Positions 7,347-15,692 of a stretch of DNA of 64,000 bases are shown piece after piece (position 1 is the stretch's first letter; each line of letters opens with the position of its first letter). This stretch comes from an uncultured Clostridia bacterium. GTDB lineage: Bacteria; Bacillota; Clostridia; Christensenellales; Borkfalkiaceae. The notes below the pieces were generated by a model. It saw nothing but the letters and a program-made list of their open reading frames with translations. It was not told the origin of the DNA and ran no database searches. The stretch spans positions 1 to 64,000 of the forward strand of contig CANRHB010000007.1 of NCBI GenBank assembly GCA_947630325.1. The letters are read 5' to 3'. A program made the position numbers and the translations under genes.

Positions 7347-9221
7347 ATGAAACGAAGTATTCTTTTGATGTTGACGCTCGCCCTTTCGGTATGCGTCTTG
7401 GCAAGTTGCGGGGAAAAGGAGAACTTTGTCAACCCCGGGGACTATCTCGGCGGGGGCGGCACGGGCGAAATCGCAGACAGCGCCGACGATGTTACCGGAG
7501 AGGTGAAAAACAATTTTTCCGACAAAGAATTTTCCGAATTGTCGGGTAATACCTCTACGACGGGAGCGACCGAAGTCGCGCCGACGGAGGACGTGTATCA
7601 AATTGCCGAGAGCGGGACCTATCTTTTCAAGGGCAAATACGGCGGAATTTCGCTCGGCGCGGACAGTTTGAAACTGCACCTCATCTTCGACGGCGCGGAG
7701 ATAGAAGTAGCCGAGGGCATTGCGCTCAACGGGGCCGAGCACAAAAAAGCGGAGGTCGTTGTGACCCTCGTCGGCGAAAATTCGGTTACATCTACCGCCG
7801 CGGGAGAGAATGCCGTCCACATCAAGGGATCGCTCTCTTTCAACGGGAAGGGCGCCTTGTCCGTCAAAAGCGGCGGCAAGAACGCCGTGAAAGTCTCCAA
7901 AGAACTTGCGATCGTCGATTGTTCGCTTACGCTTGAAGCGGCCAACCACGCCATCTCCGCGCTCTCCGTTTCGGCGAAAGACGCAAAGATAGACGTCCTG
8001 TGTGCGGGCAAGGACGGGATCAACGCGGAGTGCGACGACGAGACGACTGCTTTCACGACCGAAGAGGGCTATATCTTTCTCAAAGACGTCGATTATTCCT
8101 GCCAAACGGCGGGGGACGGCATCCAGGCCGATACCGTTGTCTACCTCGACGGCGGCAATTACAACATCAAGACGAGCGGCGTTTTCGTCGCCGATATCGC
8201 GCAGAACAGGGCGGATTACGAACTTGCGGCGGACGATTTCCGCTATATCAAGAGCGGGAGCGACTATCAAAAGGTCGCCTCCGACTACATGGGGCGGGAC
8301 GCGATGTACGCCTTAGCGCAGGGCTGTAAGGGGATAAAGGTCGGGGAGATCGAATATCCCGACCCGACCGATTCGGACAGGGAAATTACCGTGACCGAGG
8401 GCGACTACTCTATCATCATCGCGGGCGGCACGTTTATGATCGACAGCACGGATGACGCGATCCACGCAAACAGCGGAAATCTTTCGGTGAGCGGCGGCAC
8501 GTTCACGATCTCCACCTATGACGACGCCCTGACGAGCGACGTCCTTACAAAGATCACGGGCGGCGAGATCACCGTAACGAAAAGTTATGAGGGCGTCGAG
8601 GGCGGTTATGTGGAGATCGCGGGCGGCACGGTCAACATCACGGCGAGTGACGACGGCATCAACGCCGCAAGCGACGATCCGAGCGTTGCCGAACACATCA
8701 TCATAAGCGGCGGAAAAGTTTACGTCGACGCAGGCGGCGACGGGATCGACTCCAACGGTACGATCCTGATCTCGGGCGGCGAAACTTATGTCGCGGGTCC
8801 CACGAGCAATATGGACTGTTCCATTGACTCGGAGCGCGGCACGGTAGTCACGGGCGGCTATCTCTTTGCCGTCGGTTCTTTGGGCATGGTCGAAACGCCC
8901 GCGCAAAATTCCACACAATCCGTCGTGTCGTTTGCGAGGAGCCAAACGATCGCCGCGGGAACCACTCTCTCCTTGACGGACGAGGAGGGGAACGCGCTCT
9001 TTTCCTTCCAAACGCCCAAAACCTGCCAGTCGGTCATTCTTTCCTGCCCCGAACTCGAAAAGGGCAAGACCTATCAAATTTACGGCGGCGACAGCAGTTT
9101 GTGCGAGTTTACGGTAAGCGGGATCATCACGACGGTCGGCTCGTCTGGCGGCATCGGAGGTCCGGGCGGTCCCGGAGGCCCCGGCGGTCCGGGCGGCGGC
9201 ATGGGCCCCGGAAGATGGTAA
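7347..9221 (+). CDS. Carbohydrate-binding lipoprotein, Cthe_2159 (DUF4353)-like
   Basis: 624 aa with a lipoprotein signal (MKRSILLML... VLASC, Cys near residue 21), so membrane-anchored on the outer face. The mature part is a chain of short Gly/Asp/Asn-rich beta-helix rungs (GGTFTIST, GGEITVTK, GGTVNITASDDGIN, GGKVYVDAGGDGID), as in the Cthe_2159 family, which binds acidic polysaccharide and calcium. It ends in a Gly-Pro-rich tail (GGPGGPGGPGG). CGGAG lies upstream of ATG 7347. It is monocistronic and faces a convergent gene. The ligand is not deducible. Confidence 0.75.
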   Translation: MKRSILLMLTLALSVCVLASCGEKENFVNPGDYLGGGGTGEIADSADDVTGEVKNNFSDKEFSELSGNTSTTGATEVAPTEDVYQIAESGTYLFKGKYGGISLGADSLKLHLIFDGAEIEVAEGIALNGAEHKKAEVVVTLVGENSVTSTAAGENAVHIKGSLSFNGKGALSVKSGGKNAVKVSKELAIVDCSLTLEAANHAISALSVSAKDAKIDVLCAGKDGINAECDDETTAFTTEEGYIFLKDVDYSCQTAGDGIQADTVVYLDGGNYNIKTSGVFVADIAQNRADYELAADDFRYIKSGSDYQKVASDYMGRDAMYALAQGCKGIKVGEIEYPDPTDSDREITVTEGDYSIIIAGGTFMIDSTDDAIHANSGNLSVSGGTFTISTYDDALTSDVLTKITGGEITVTKSYEGVEGGYVEIAGGTVNITASDDGINAASDDPSVAEHIIISGGKVYVDAGGDGIDSNGTILISGGETYVAGPTSNMDCSIDSERGTVVTGGYLFAVGSLGMVETPAQNSTQSVVSFARSQTIAAGTTLSLTDEEGNALFSFQTPKTCQSVILSCPELEKGKTYQIYGGDSSLCEFTVSGIITTVGSSGGIGGPGGPGGPGGPGGGMGPGRW

Positions 9222-9263
9222 AAAAATTGCCATTCCGCTCGTTATGATTTGGACTATAAAAAA

Positions 9264-9298
9264 TGAATTATCCCCGCGTTTTACGCGGGGATAATTTA
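9264..9298. terminator. Bidirectional terminator between convergent genes
   Basis: 13-bp perfect stem AATTATCCCCGCG (9266-9278)/CGCGGGGATAATT (9284-9296) flanked by A-rich and T-rich sequence; usable from both strands. Confidence 0.85.
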
Positions 9299-9311
9299 TA
9301 GATGTCGGAGT

Positions 9312-10475
9312 TTATGGGCTCTCGGGTCGGTTTGCGGGAATTTCGCTAAACTCGGGCGTTTCATTAAAATTCGGCGTTTCATTAAAATTCGGCGTTTCGC
9401 TAAACTCGGGCGTTGAATGATAATCGGAGGGTCCGTTGAGATCGGCAGACTTATGCGCCCCGCTTTCGGCGGGAGGGGGATTAGCGGGAGCCCTTTTCTC
9501 TCTCTTCCCGAAGGTGTTCGCAAACGCCGCGATCAGGAGGGCGCAGAGGGGGGAGAGGAGCAAAAAGATGCACGCCAAGGGCTGGTCGGTGAAGAAGTCC
9601 GCGCCGTTTTCCCCCGCAAGGTAGGCCGCCGCGAGGGCGAGCGCGGCAACAAATTGCACGGCAAAGCGGAAGATGTCCGTGATGAAACCGTGCGGGTGTT
9701 CGAGCCTCAGCACGGAGAGAATGAGGTTTGCGATCATCACCACGCACAAAAAGCCCATCAAAATGCGCTTTACGGTCCCCACTCCGTAAGTCCCGATGAG
9801 GTCGAGATCGGACAGAAGAGGGGTCCCGGGGAAGATAAAGGAGCACACCGAAAAGGCGTTGAAGAGGAGCAGGAGCACGTTCACCGCTCCGCGGGGGCCT
9901 CTGTGGGCGATGGCGATCGCGGCAAACACGCAAAAGGCGAGGAGCACCGCGGTAAGGGAGGGCAGATCGAGTTGCCGCCACGAATAAATTTCCTCCCGAA
10001 GCGACCCGAGCAGTACCCCCGCAACGCAGAGGACGCCATAGACGAAGAGGGTCAAAAAGCCGTTGAGGGTGCAGAAAAAGCGCGCCGATCTCTGTTTGAT
10101 ACAGGTCAGCACGACGAGCGCGAGGGAAAGAAGCACTTCCGCCGCAAGCGCATACACCGCAAAATAGAGAAAGACGGGCAAGAGGGAGACAAGTTCTGCG
10201 CTCTCTGCCTTGGGTAGGGAGATACTGCCGCGGAGCACTTCCACGATGACGCCGAGATAGGAGCCGTGCAGAATGGGCTCTCCGCCCGCGATGAGGGCGC
10301 CCACCGAGCCGCGCATAAAAAACCCCAAAAAGAGCCCCAAAAGGGAGATCGCGCCGAAGAGCGCGGAGCAGATCATGTAGAAAGACGCCTTCAAACGGCG
10401 TTCGGGCTGTGCGTCCCGTTCATCCTTGGTGCGATCGGACGGAAGGTCGCGCGGTGCGACTGTCTCTTCCCTCAT
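9312..10475 (-). CDS. Polytopic membrane protein of unknown function with C-terminal TPxFxE repeats
   Basis: 387 aa. A charged N-terminus (about 28 residues) precedes about eight hydrophobic helices (for example LFGAISLLGLFLGFF and LAAEVLLSLALVVLTCI), then a hydrophilic tail ending in four six-residue repeats of the form TP(E/N)F(S/N)E. GGAGGTGA sits just before the minus-strand ATG. It is transcribed alone and divergently from the PucR-type regulator. No enzymatic motif was recognised; the tail may be a protein-interaction or wall-proximal segment. Confidence 0.8.
   Translation of the reverse strand: MREETVAPRDLPSDRTKDERDAQPERRLKASFYMICSALFGAISLLGLFLGFFMRGSVGALIAGGEPILHGSYLGVIVEVLRGSISLPKAESAELVSLLPVFLYFAVYALAAEVLLSLALVVLTCIKQRSARFFCTLNGFLTLFVYGVLCVAGVLLGSLREEIYSWRQLDLPSLTAVLLAFCVFAAIAIAHRGPRGAVNVLLLLFNAFSVCSFIFPGTPLLSDLDLIGTYGVGTVKRILMGFLCVVMIANLILSVLRLEHPHGFITDIFRFAVQFVAALALAAAYLAGENGADFFTDQPLACIFLLLSPLCALLIAAFANTFGKREKRAPANPPPAESGAHKSADLNGPSDYHSTPEFSETPNFNETPNFNETPEFSEIPANRPESP
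9341..9412. repeat. 18-bp tandem repeat x4 inside a coding region
   Basis: Four back-to-back 18-bp units at 9341, 9359, 9377 and 9395. Units 1 and 4 are TTTCGCTAAACTCGGGCG; units 2 and 3 are TTTCATTAAAATTCGGCG. They encode the six-residue repeats of the membrane protein and are in frame, so copy-number change would not break the gene. Confidence 0.9.
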
Positions 10476-10504
10476 ATCTTCACCTCCTAAAGTTTTGTTC
10501 CCAT

Positions 10505-10534
10505 ATTATAGCACCGAACAGGGGGCGGTGTCAA
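10505..10534 (-). promoter_or_regulatory. SigA-type promoter of the membrane-protein gene
   Basis: Read on the minus strand: TTGACA (10534-10529), 18-bp spacer, TATAAT (10510-10505). Confidence 0.65.
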
Positions 10535-10617
10535 CAGCGGGCCGCGGGAGAAAGGGGTCGTATTTTGGGAAATTGGGAAAGACTTGTTACGAGTTTGTGC
10601 CGAATCGGTGAAAACTC

Positions 10618-10646
10618 TTGAAAAAGAATTTTTATCATGATATAAT
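10618..10646 (+). promoter_or_regulatory. SigA-type promoter of the PucR/CdaR-type regulator
   Basis: TTGAAA (10618-10623), 17-bp spacer, TATAAT (10641-10646); leader of about 28 nt. Confidence 0.7.
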
Positions 10647-10680
10647 GTCGGTACGAAGTTTCGATGAGAGGGAAGAGAAT

Positions 10681-11634
10681 ATGAACGGCGAAAATACCGA
10701 ACTTGGCTTGATCTTAAAGGACATCTGTGAAAAAACGGGCACACAGGTGCGTCTTGCCCCCTCGGGCGGCGAGGAGACGCAGTTTGTCCTCGACTATTGC
10801 GGGGAAAAGTTTACGGCCTACCTCGACGGAAAGGGGGAACAGGCCGAACAGACGGCAAAACTTATCGGCTATCTCGTGGCAAATTCCGATCCCCATCTTC
10901 TGCCCGACAAAAATTCCTACCTCAAAAACATTCTGCTCGGCGAGGGGAACAAGCGGTATATCTATCGCTTTATGACCAAGTACAACATCCAGGACGCCCC
11001 CTGCTATGCCCTCGAACTCATCGTGGACAAGCATCTTTCCGAGGCGATCGCCCATGTTGAAAGCTGTCTTTCGGAGACGGGCGATCTCGTCGTCGGCATG
11101 GACGATCACCGTCTCGCGGTCGTGGTGTTCTGCGACGATTCGCAGCTCCCCGTGGAACTTGCCGGTTTTTTGGCGCAGTCCCTCTATGAGGAATTGGGGG
11201 TAAAGGCAAACGTCGGCATCGGCTGCGAGGGGAAGAGTTTTGCCGAGATCGCCGAATCGTACAACCAGGCGGCGACCGCCGTCAGAATGAGCGGACTTTT
11301 GAAATCGAAGGGAGAAGTCCATACTTACCGCGAGTACCTGCTCATCAAAATGCTCGAGGACCTGCCCGAGAGCAAACTCAAAGAGTATATGGAGCAGTTC
11401 CGCATCACGGGCGCAAAGGAAGTGTTCTCGGACGAGGAGATGATCGGTACCGCCGAGGAATTCCTCGAAAACAGCCTCAACCTCTCCGAGACGTCGCGCA
11501 ACCTCTTCATGCACCGCAACACCCTCATGTACCGCCTCGACAAGATCGAGCGTCTCACGGGGTTGAATATCCGCAAATTTTCGGACGCGGTCACCTTCCG
11601 CGTGATCACGATCCTCTATAAATTGTTGCAATAA
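10681..11634 (+). CDS. PucR/CdaR-type transcriptional regulator (C-terminal helix-turn-helix)
   Basis: 317 aa. The C-terminal 60 residues hold the PucR-family helix-turn-helix (FLENSLNLSETSRNLFMHRN, then TLMYRLDKIERLTGLNIR). The middle contains a GGDEF-like degenerate region (VGIGCEGKSFAEIAESYNQA) seen in CdaR-type regulators. The N-terminal sensor has no recognised ligand motif. ATG 10681 follows a GAGGGA-type ribosome site. It lies 10 bp upstream of the S41 protease gene and is probably co-transcribed with it. Targets are unknown; sugar-acid or purine metabolism is typical for the family. Confidence 0.75.
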   Translation: MNGENTELGLILKDICEKTGTQVRLAPSGGEETQFVLDYCGEKFTAYLDGKGEQAEQTAKLIGYLVANSDPHLLPDKNSYLKNILLGEGNKRYIYRFMTKYNIQDAPCYALELIVDKHLSEAIAHVESCLSETGDLVVGMDDHRLAVVVFCDDSQLPVELAGFLAQSLYEELGVKANVGIGCEGKSFAEIAESYNQAATAVRMSGLLKSKGEVHTYREYLLIKMLEDLPESKLKEYMEQFRITGAKEVFSDEEMIGTAEEFLENSLNLSETSRNLFMHRNTLMYRLDKIERLTGLNIRKFSDAVTFRVITILYKLLQ

Positions 11635-11644
11635 AGGAGTTTTT

Positions 11645-13030
11645 ATGGAAAACAACGAACGGGACGAGTTTTTCGACTCTCCCACGCCCGAACCCCGCCC
11701 CACTTCGCCCGCGCCTTCGCCCGCGCCGCAGAAAAAGGGGGGAAAGGGCCTGCGTATCGCCTGCATCGTGCTCGGCGCCGCTCTCATCTTTGTGGCCGCC
11801 TTCCTCGGCGGCTGGTATGGGCAGTATAACACCCTCGACGAAGAGGTGCGCTCCTACCTTTGGGCGAAGTCGGTGCTCGAGGACAATTATTATCAGCCCA
11901 TCGAAGAGGGGGAACTGTATCAAAACATGTTCGATTCCCTTTCCATCGACCCCTATACCCGCTTTTATTCGAGCCAAGACTACAGCAACTATCTCTCGGA
12001 GAGCGCGGGGGAAATGCGGGGCACGGGCATATACTTTTTTGTGGGGCAGAACCAAAACGACACGGCGCACATCTTCAGTGTGGCTGAAAATTCTCCCGCC
12101 TCGTTCGCGGGGATCGAGGCGGGTATGTACATTCTCGCGTTCGGCGAGAGCGAGACCTCCCTCACAAGCGGCGTTTATGCCGACTACCGCGCCTTTGCGG
12201 CAGGGCGGGAAGGTGAATTCGTCGTGCGGTGCGGCTACCAGAAGGACGGCTCCGACGCCCGCAACTTCACCGTGGAAAGGGAGGAGTATCAGACCTCTTA
12301 CCTTTATTACCGCGACAGCGGGGCGGGTTTCCGTTTCAGCGGAGAGGGGAGCGTTCTCAGCCTTACCGAGACGGCCGAACCGCTTGCGGGGCTCGACGAA
12401 AAGACCGCCTATCTCCGTTTCGACGAATTCAGCGGCAACAACACCCCCTCCGAATTTATCCAAGTCCTCAAAAAAATGAAAGAGCGCGGGAGGACAAATC
12501 TCATCCTCGACCTGCGCTCCAACGGCGGCGGCAACGTTGCGATTTTGGGGAGCGTCGCCTCCCACTTCATGAAGAACTCTACCGAAAGTCGACCCACGGT
12601 CATGATCAGCAAGTCGCGCAGTGGGCAGAAAACGTCATTCGTTTGCAGTAAAAGCGACTATTCGGACTATTTCACCGAAAACTCCCGCATCACGGTGCTG
12701 GCGGACGAGTACACCGCCTCCGCCTCCGAGTGCCTCTTGGGGGTGCTGATCGACTACGGCGCCTGTTCCTATTCGGACATCTATCTGCGCGAGGACGAAA
12801 ACGGCACGGCAAAGACATACGGAAAGGGCATTATGCAGACGCAGTTCAAGGGCCCCAACGGCGAAGCGATGAAGCTGACGACGGCGACCGTGCATTGGCC
12901 CATTTCCGAACGGTGCATCCACGGCGTGGGCGTTACGGTAGCGGACGGCGCGAACCCTGTGCCCTCGCCCTTCTTCCGCACGGCGGAAGACCCCATGCTC
13001 AAAGCCGTTCTTGCCAAGGTGTGCGGCTAA
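11645..13030 (+). CDS. Membrane-anchored S41 C-terminal processing peptidase (CtpA-like)
   Basis: 461 aa. A Pro-rich cytoplasmic N-terminus is followed by one transmembrane helix (about 37-58) and an extracytoplasmic PDZ-like region (about 100-200, AENSPASFAGIEAGMYILAF) before the protease domain. The S41 motifs LRSNGGGN, EYTASASE (nucleophile Ser near 360) and TYGKGIMQ (general-base Lys near 395) are present, so it should be active. It would cleave secreted or surface proteins. AAAGGAG precedes the ATG, 10 bp after the regulator gene, and a terminator follows the stop. Confidence 0.88.
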   Translation: MENNERDEFFDSPTPEPRPTSPAPSPAPQKKGGKGLRIACIVLGAALIFVAAFLGGWYGQYNTLDEEVRSYLWAKSVLEDNYYQPIEEGELYQNMFDSLSIDPYTRFYSSQDYSNYLSESAGEMRGTGIYFFVGQNQNDTAHIFSVAENSPASFAGIEAGMYILAFGESETSLTSGVYADYRAFAAGREGEFVVRCGYQKDGSDARNFTVEREEYQTSYLYYRDSGAGFRFSGEGSVLSLTETAEPLAGLDEKTAYLRFDEFSGNNTPSEFIQVLKKMKERGRTNLILDLRSNGGGNVAILGSVASHFMKNSTESRPTVMISKSRSGQKTSFVCSKSDYSDYFTENSRITVLADEYTASASECLLGVLIDYGACSYSDIYLREDENGTAKTYGKGIMQTQFKGPNGEAMKLTTATVHWPISERCIHGVGVTVADGANPVPSPFFRTAEDPMLKAVLAKVCG

Positions 13031-13266
13031 ATCTTCTTTAAGAATTGTTCCAAAATATGCAGATCCTCTCCTCCTTGCGGGGGAGAGTTTTTTTGCGCGT
13101 CGTTTTCTTTGTCCTTTCGTTCGTCCTTTTCGCCCCTTTCTCCCGCAAGCGTGAAAAACAGTTCCCTGTTCTCGCGGTAAAACCTCAGCGCGTCTAAAAG
13201 TTTCTTTTTGAATTCCCCGTCCTTTTCGGCATAGGTAAGAAGAAGCAGTACAACGAGCATTTCCAT
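13027..13266 (-). CDS. Small hypothetical protein, N-terminal hydrophobic stretch
   Basis: 79 aa: a short hydrophobic start (MEMLVVLLLLTYA), then a charged, Lys/Glu-rich helical body. Its 3' end overlaps the S41 gene by 4 bp and it spans the S41 terminator hairpin. A GGGAG ribosome site and a TAGAAT-like -10 lie upstream on the minus strand. No family was recognised. It is plausible by frame and context but could be spurious. Confidence 0.4.
   Translation of the reverse strand: MEMLVVLLLLTYAEKDGEFKKKLLDALRFYRENRELFFTLAGERGEKDERKDKENDAQKNSPPQGGEDLHILEQFLKKI
13066..13094 (+). terminator. Intrinsic terminator of the regulator/S41 protease unit
   Basis: CTCTCCTCC (13066-13074) pairs with GGGGGAGAG (13079-13087) with one G-T pair, followed by seven Ts. 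Confidence 0.75.
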
Positions 13267-13305
13267 GCTCCCATTCTATGCCGCGAACAAAATGGGCGTT
13301 CCTTT

Positions 13306-13313
13306 CATACAAT
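13306..13313 (+). promoter_or_regulatory. Possible mother-cell (SigE-like) -10 box
   Basis: CATACAAT matches the Bacillus SigE -10 consensus CATACAMT. The -35 region 14 bp upstream (GAACAAA) matches poorly. There is no SigA -35. Confidence 0.3.
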
Positions 13314-13330
13314 GGGTAAAGAGGTGAAAT

Positions 13331-13591
13331 ATGGACGACTTCGCAAGTTTTACGGGAAAGCGGCAGGGGACCGATTGGGCAAAGGAGGCGCAGAACATTG
13401 CCGCCTCTTACAACGGCAAGAACGAGGGGGAACTTACGCGGGACATCTTCGCCCGTGCCGCCGAGGGAAAGAAAAACGGCACCCTTACCAACGAGCAGAT
13501 CGACCTCTTTTACAGCCAATTCGCGCCCATGCTCGACGGGGCGAAGCGCAAGAAGCTGAAAAGGCTCATCGAACAGCTCAAGAGCATGTAA
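13331..13591 (+). CDS. Small conserved-looking hypothetical protein (86 aa)
   Basis: 86 aa, soluble, predicted helical, Lys/Ala-rich (DWAKEAQNIAASYNGK near residue 15; KRKKLKRLIEQLKS at the end). AGAGGTGA sits 6 nt before the ATG, a strong start. It overlaps the convergent cysteine desulfurase gene by 14 bp. No family was recognised. The SigE-like box upstream hints at a sporulation gene but is weak evidence. Confidence 0.65.
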   Translation: MDDFASFTGKRQGTDWAKEAQNIAASYNGKNEGELTRDIFARAAEGKKNGTLTNEQIDLFYSQFAPMLDGAKRKKLKRLIEQLKSM

Positions 13592-14699
13592 TTTGCCCGA
13601 GCGCACGCACGAGCGCGTCCACCTCCTTCATCGATTGCATGGGGGAGAAGGACACCCGCACCAGCCCCTCGGGGAAGGTCCCGAGCGCCTTATGCACGAG
13701 CGGGGCGCAGTGCAGCCCGCCGCGCACGGCGATGTCGAATTGCTCGGAGAGGACCCCCGCAAGTTCTTCGGAGGAGTATTTCTCATGCGCAAACGAGGCG
13801 ATCCCGCAGGGGTTGGGCACGAAGTAGAGTTTATAGCCCTTGAGGGGGAGCAGGGCGGCGTGGAGCACCGCAGTAAGTTCGAAGAGCCGCTCCGCATACT
13901 CCTTCCTGTGCGCCTTTACAAGAAGCGCCCCTTCGAAGAGAGAGCAGATCGCGGGATAGGAGAGGGTGCCCGCCTCCAGACGGTCGGGATAGAAGGCGGG
14001 CATGTCGGGGTCGAAACTCTCGCTTCCCGTCCCTCCGAAGAGGAGGGGACGGGGATTGATCCGCTCCGAAAAGAGGAGCGCCGCCGCGCCCTGCATGGCA
14101 AGCATTCCCTTGTGCCCCGCAAGCGCAAGGGCGTCTATGCCCCATTCGCGCATATGGATGGGCAGATGTCCGCACCCCTGCGCGCCGTCTGTTAAAAGGA
14201 GCACATGTTCGGGCAATCTCTTTTTGATCGCCCTGATGTCGGGGGCCTCTCCCGTCACGTTGGAGGCGGCGGTCACAATGCACATGCGGGTATTCTCCCT
14301 TACGAAGGAGGCAAAGAGGGCGGGGTCGATGTGCCCGTTTTTGAGGGGCACGACGTCATAGGAGACGATCCCCGCCTTTTGGAGGGCGTGGAGGGGGCGG
14401 AGCACCGAATTGTGTTCGAGGCAGGTCGTCACCACATGATCTCCCTTTTGCAGAGTGCCCAAGATCGCAATGTTGAGGGCCTCGGTACAGCTCCGCGTAA
14501 AGACGACGCGCTCATACCCATAGCCGCCGAAGAGGTCCGAAAGAAGGCGGCGGCATAAAAGAACCTGCTCTGCACAGGCGAGGGAAAGGCGGTGCCCGCT
14601 CCTTCCCGGGTTGGCGCAAACTTTCAAGGCGGCGAGTACGGCGTTTTGCACGGCGGCGGGCTTGCTTCCCCCCGTCGCGGCGTTATCGAGATAGATCAT
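13578..14699 (-). CDS. Cysteine desulfurase family protein (class V aminotransferase, EF2568-type)
   Basis: 373 aa PLP enzyme. AGHKGM carries the Schiff-base Lys197, FTRSCTEALN the cofactor-phosphate region, and RGGLHCAPL holds a Cys at 331 in the place of the sulfur-accepting cysteine. It would release sulfur or selenium from (seleno)cysteine. Directly divergent is a DUF3343 gene, the usual companion of this subfamily (TIGR01977-like) in genomes that handle labile selenium; that link is family knowledge, not shown here. Length and motifs are complete. Confidence 0.85.
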   Translation of the reverse strand: MIYLDNAATGGSKPAAVQNAVLAALKVCANPGRSGHRLSLACAEQVLLCRRLLSDLFGGYGYERVVFTRSCTEALNIAILGTLQKGDHVVTTCLEHNSVLRPLHALQKAGIVSYDVVPLKNGHIDPALFASFVRENTRMCIVTAASNVTGEAPDIRAIKKRLPEHVLLLTDGAQGCGHLPIHMREWGIDALALAGHKGMLAMQGAAALLFSERINPRPLLFGGTGSESFDPDMPAFYPDRLEAGTLSYPAICSLFEGALLVKAHRKEYAERLFELTAVLHAALLPLKGYKLYFVPNPCGIASFAHEKYSSEELAGVLSEQFDIAVRGGLHCAPLVHKALGTFPEGLVRVSFSPMQSMKEVDALVRALGQITCS

Positions 14700-14754
14700 T
14701 GCATTCTCCGAAAACTTATTTCTCGGATATTCTTACGCAGACAGAGGACAAATT

Positions 14755-14997
14755 ATGACAATGTTGGCTGTTTTTCGCTCTCGGGCGCAGACGCTCGAAT
14801 ACATCTCCGCGCTGAAAACGAGCGGCGTGCCCGCGCAGGCGGTGAATACCCCCAAGGAGGCGGGGGTGGGGTGCGGGATCTCGGCTCGGTTCGAGGAGAC
14901 CTTTTTTCCCCGCGCCCGCGCCTGCCTTGCAAAGCGGCAATATTCCTCCTTTTCGGGTTTCATGAAAAACACGGGCGGCAGATTCGGCTATCTTTGA
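14755..14997 (+). CDS. DUF3343 putative Se/S carrier-like protein
   Basis: 80 aa. AVFRSRAQTLEYISALKTSG, then VNTPKEAGVGCGISARF fits the DUF3343 pattern with its single conserved Cys (here after VG), thought to act as a thiol carrier. It is divergent from the cysteine desulfurase homologue, with 55 bp between the starts. ATG 14755 follows AGAGGA. A second in-frame ATG two codons later is possible. Confidence 0.8.
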   Translation: MTMLAVFRSRAQTLEYISALKTSGVPAQAVNTPKEAGVGCGISARFEETFFPRARACLAKRQYSSFSGFMKNTGGRFGYL

Positions 14998-14998
14998 G

Positions 14999-15027
14999 TT
15001 GTCAAACGCCCGCAGGTGTGGTATAAT
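14999..15027 (+). promoter_or_regulatory. Promoter of nth, predicted leaderless
   Basis: TTGTCA (14999-15004), 17-bp spacer, TATAAT (15022-15027). The base 7 nt after the -10 box is 15034, the A of the nth ATG, and there is no ribosome site; the mRNA probably starts at the initiation codon. Confidence 0.7.
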
Positions 15028-15033
15028 GGGGGT

Positions 15034-15663
15034 ATGGACAAAAGATCGGAAATTTTGCGGGAACTCGAACGGCTGTATTCGGGCGCAAAGCCCGCGCTCA
15101 AATTCAAAACTCCCTATGAACTGTTGGTGGCGGTCATTCTCTCCGCGCAGTGCACGGACGAGCGGGTGAACAAGGTGACGGAAGTCCTCTTCGGAGAGCA
15201 CAACACCCCCGAAACCATGCTTCACCTTTCCCAGGAGGAACTTGAAAAATACATCTTCTCCTGCGGTTTTTACCGCAACAAGGCGGCGCACATTCTTTCC
15301 GCCTCGCAGGACATTGTCCAAAAATTCGGCGGACAAGTCCCCGATAACTTGGAAGACCTGCAAAGTCTCGCGGGCGTTGGCAGAAAGACGGCGAACGTCG
15401 TATATGCGGTCGCCTTCGGCGGGGACGCCATCGCCGTGGATACGCATGTGTTCCGCGTCGCAAACAGAACGGAACTTGCCGTCGGCAATACCCCCGAGAA
15501 GGTGGAGGAGGGCTTAATGCGGGTCATTCCCAAAAAGAAGTGGTCCGAGGCGCACCATTGGCTCATCTGGCACGGAAGAAAGGTCTGCCACTCCCAAAAG
15601 CCCGACTGCGCCCATTGCACTCTCGCCCCGTGGTGCCCTTCGGCATTCAGAACGGGGAAGTAA
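15034..15663 (+). CDS. nth: Endonuclease III (base-excision DNA glycosylase/AP lyase)
   Basis: 209 aa, the family norm. The helix-hairpin-helix LAGVGRKTANVV carries the catalytic Lys, VDTHVFRV the catalytic Asp, and the C-terminal cluster CHSQKPDCAHCTLAPWC is the C-x6-C-x2-C-x5-C [4Fe-4S] loop. It removes oxidised pyrimidines and cuts the abasic site. ATG 15034 is chosen because it is the first methionine after the promoter; the upstream in-frame extension would start inside the -10 box. Confidence 0.95.
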   Translation: MDKRSEILRELERLYSGAKPALKFKTPYELLVAVILSAQCTDERVNKVTEVLFGEHNTPETMLHLSQEELEKYIFSCGFYRNKAAHILSASQDIVQKFGGQVPDNLEDLQSLAGVGRKTANVVYAVAFGGDAIAVDTHVFRVANRTELAVGNTPEKVEEGLMRVIPKKKWSEAHHWLIWHGRKVCHSQKPDCAHCTLAPWCPSAFRTGK

Positions 15664-15692
15664 GGCGTAGGCGGTACGTTGTATAAATGTCG

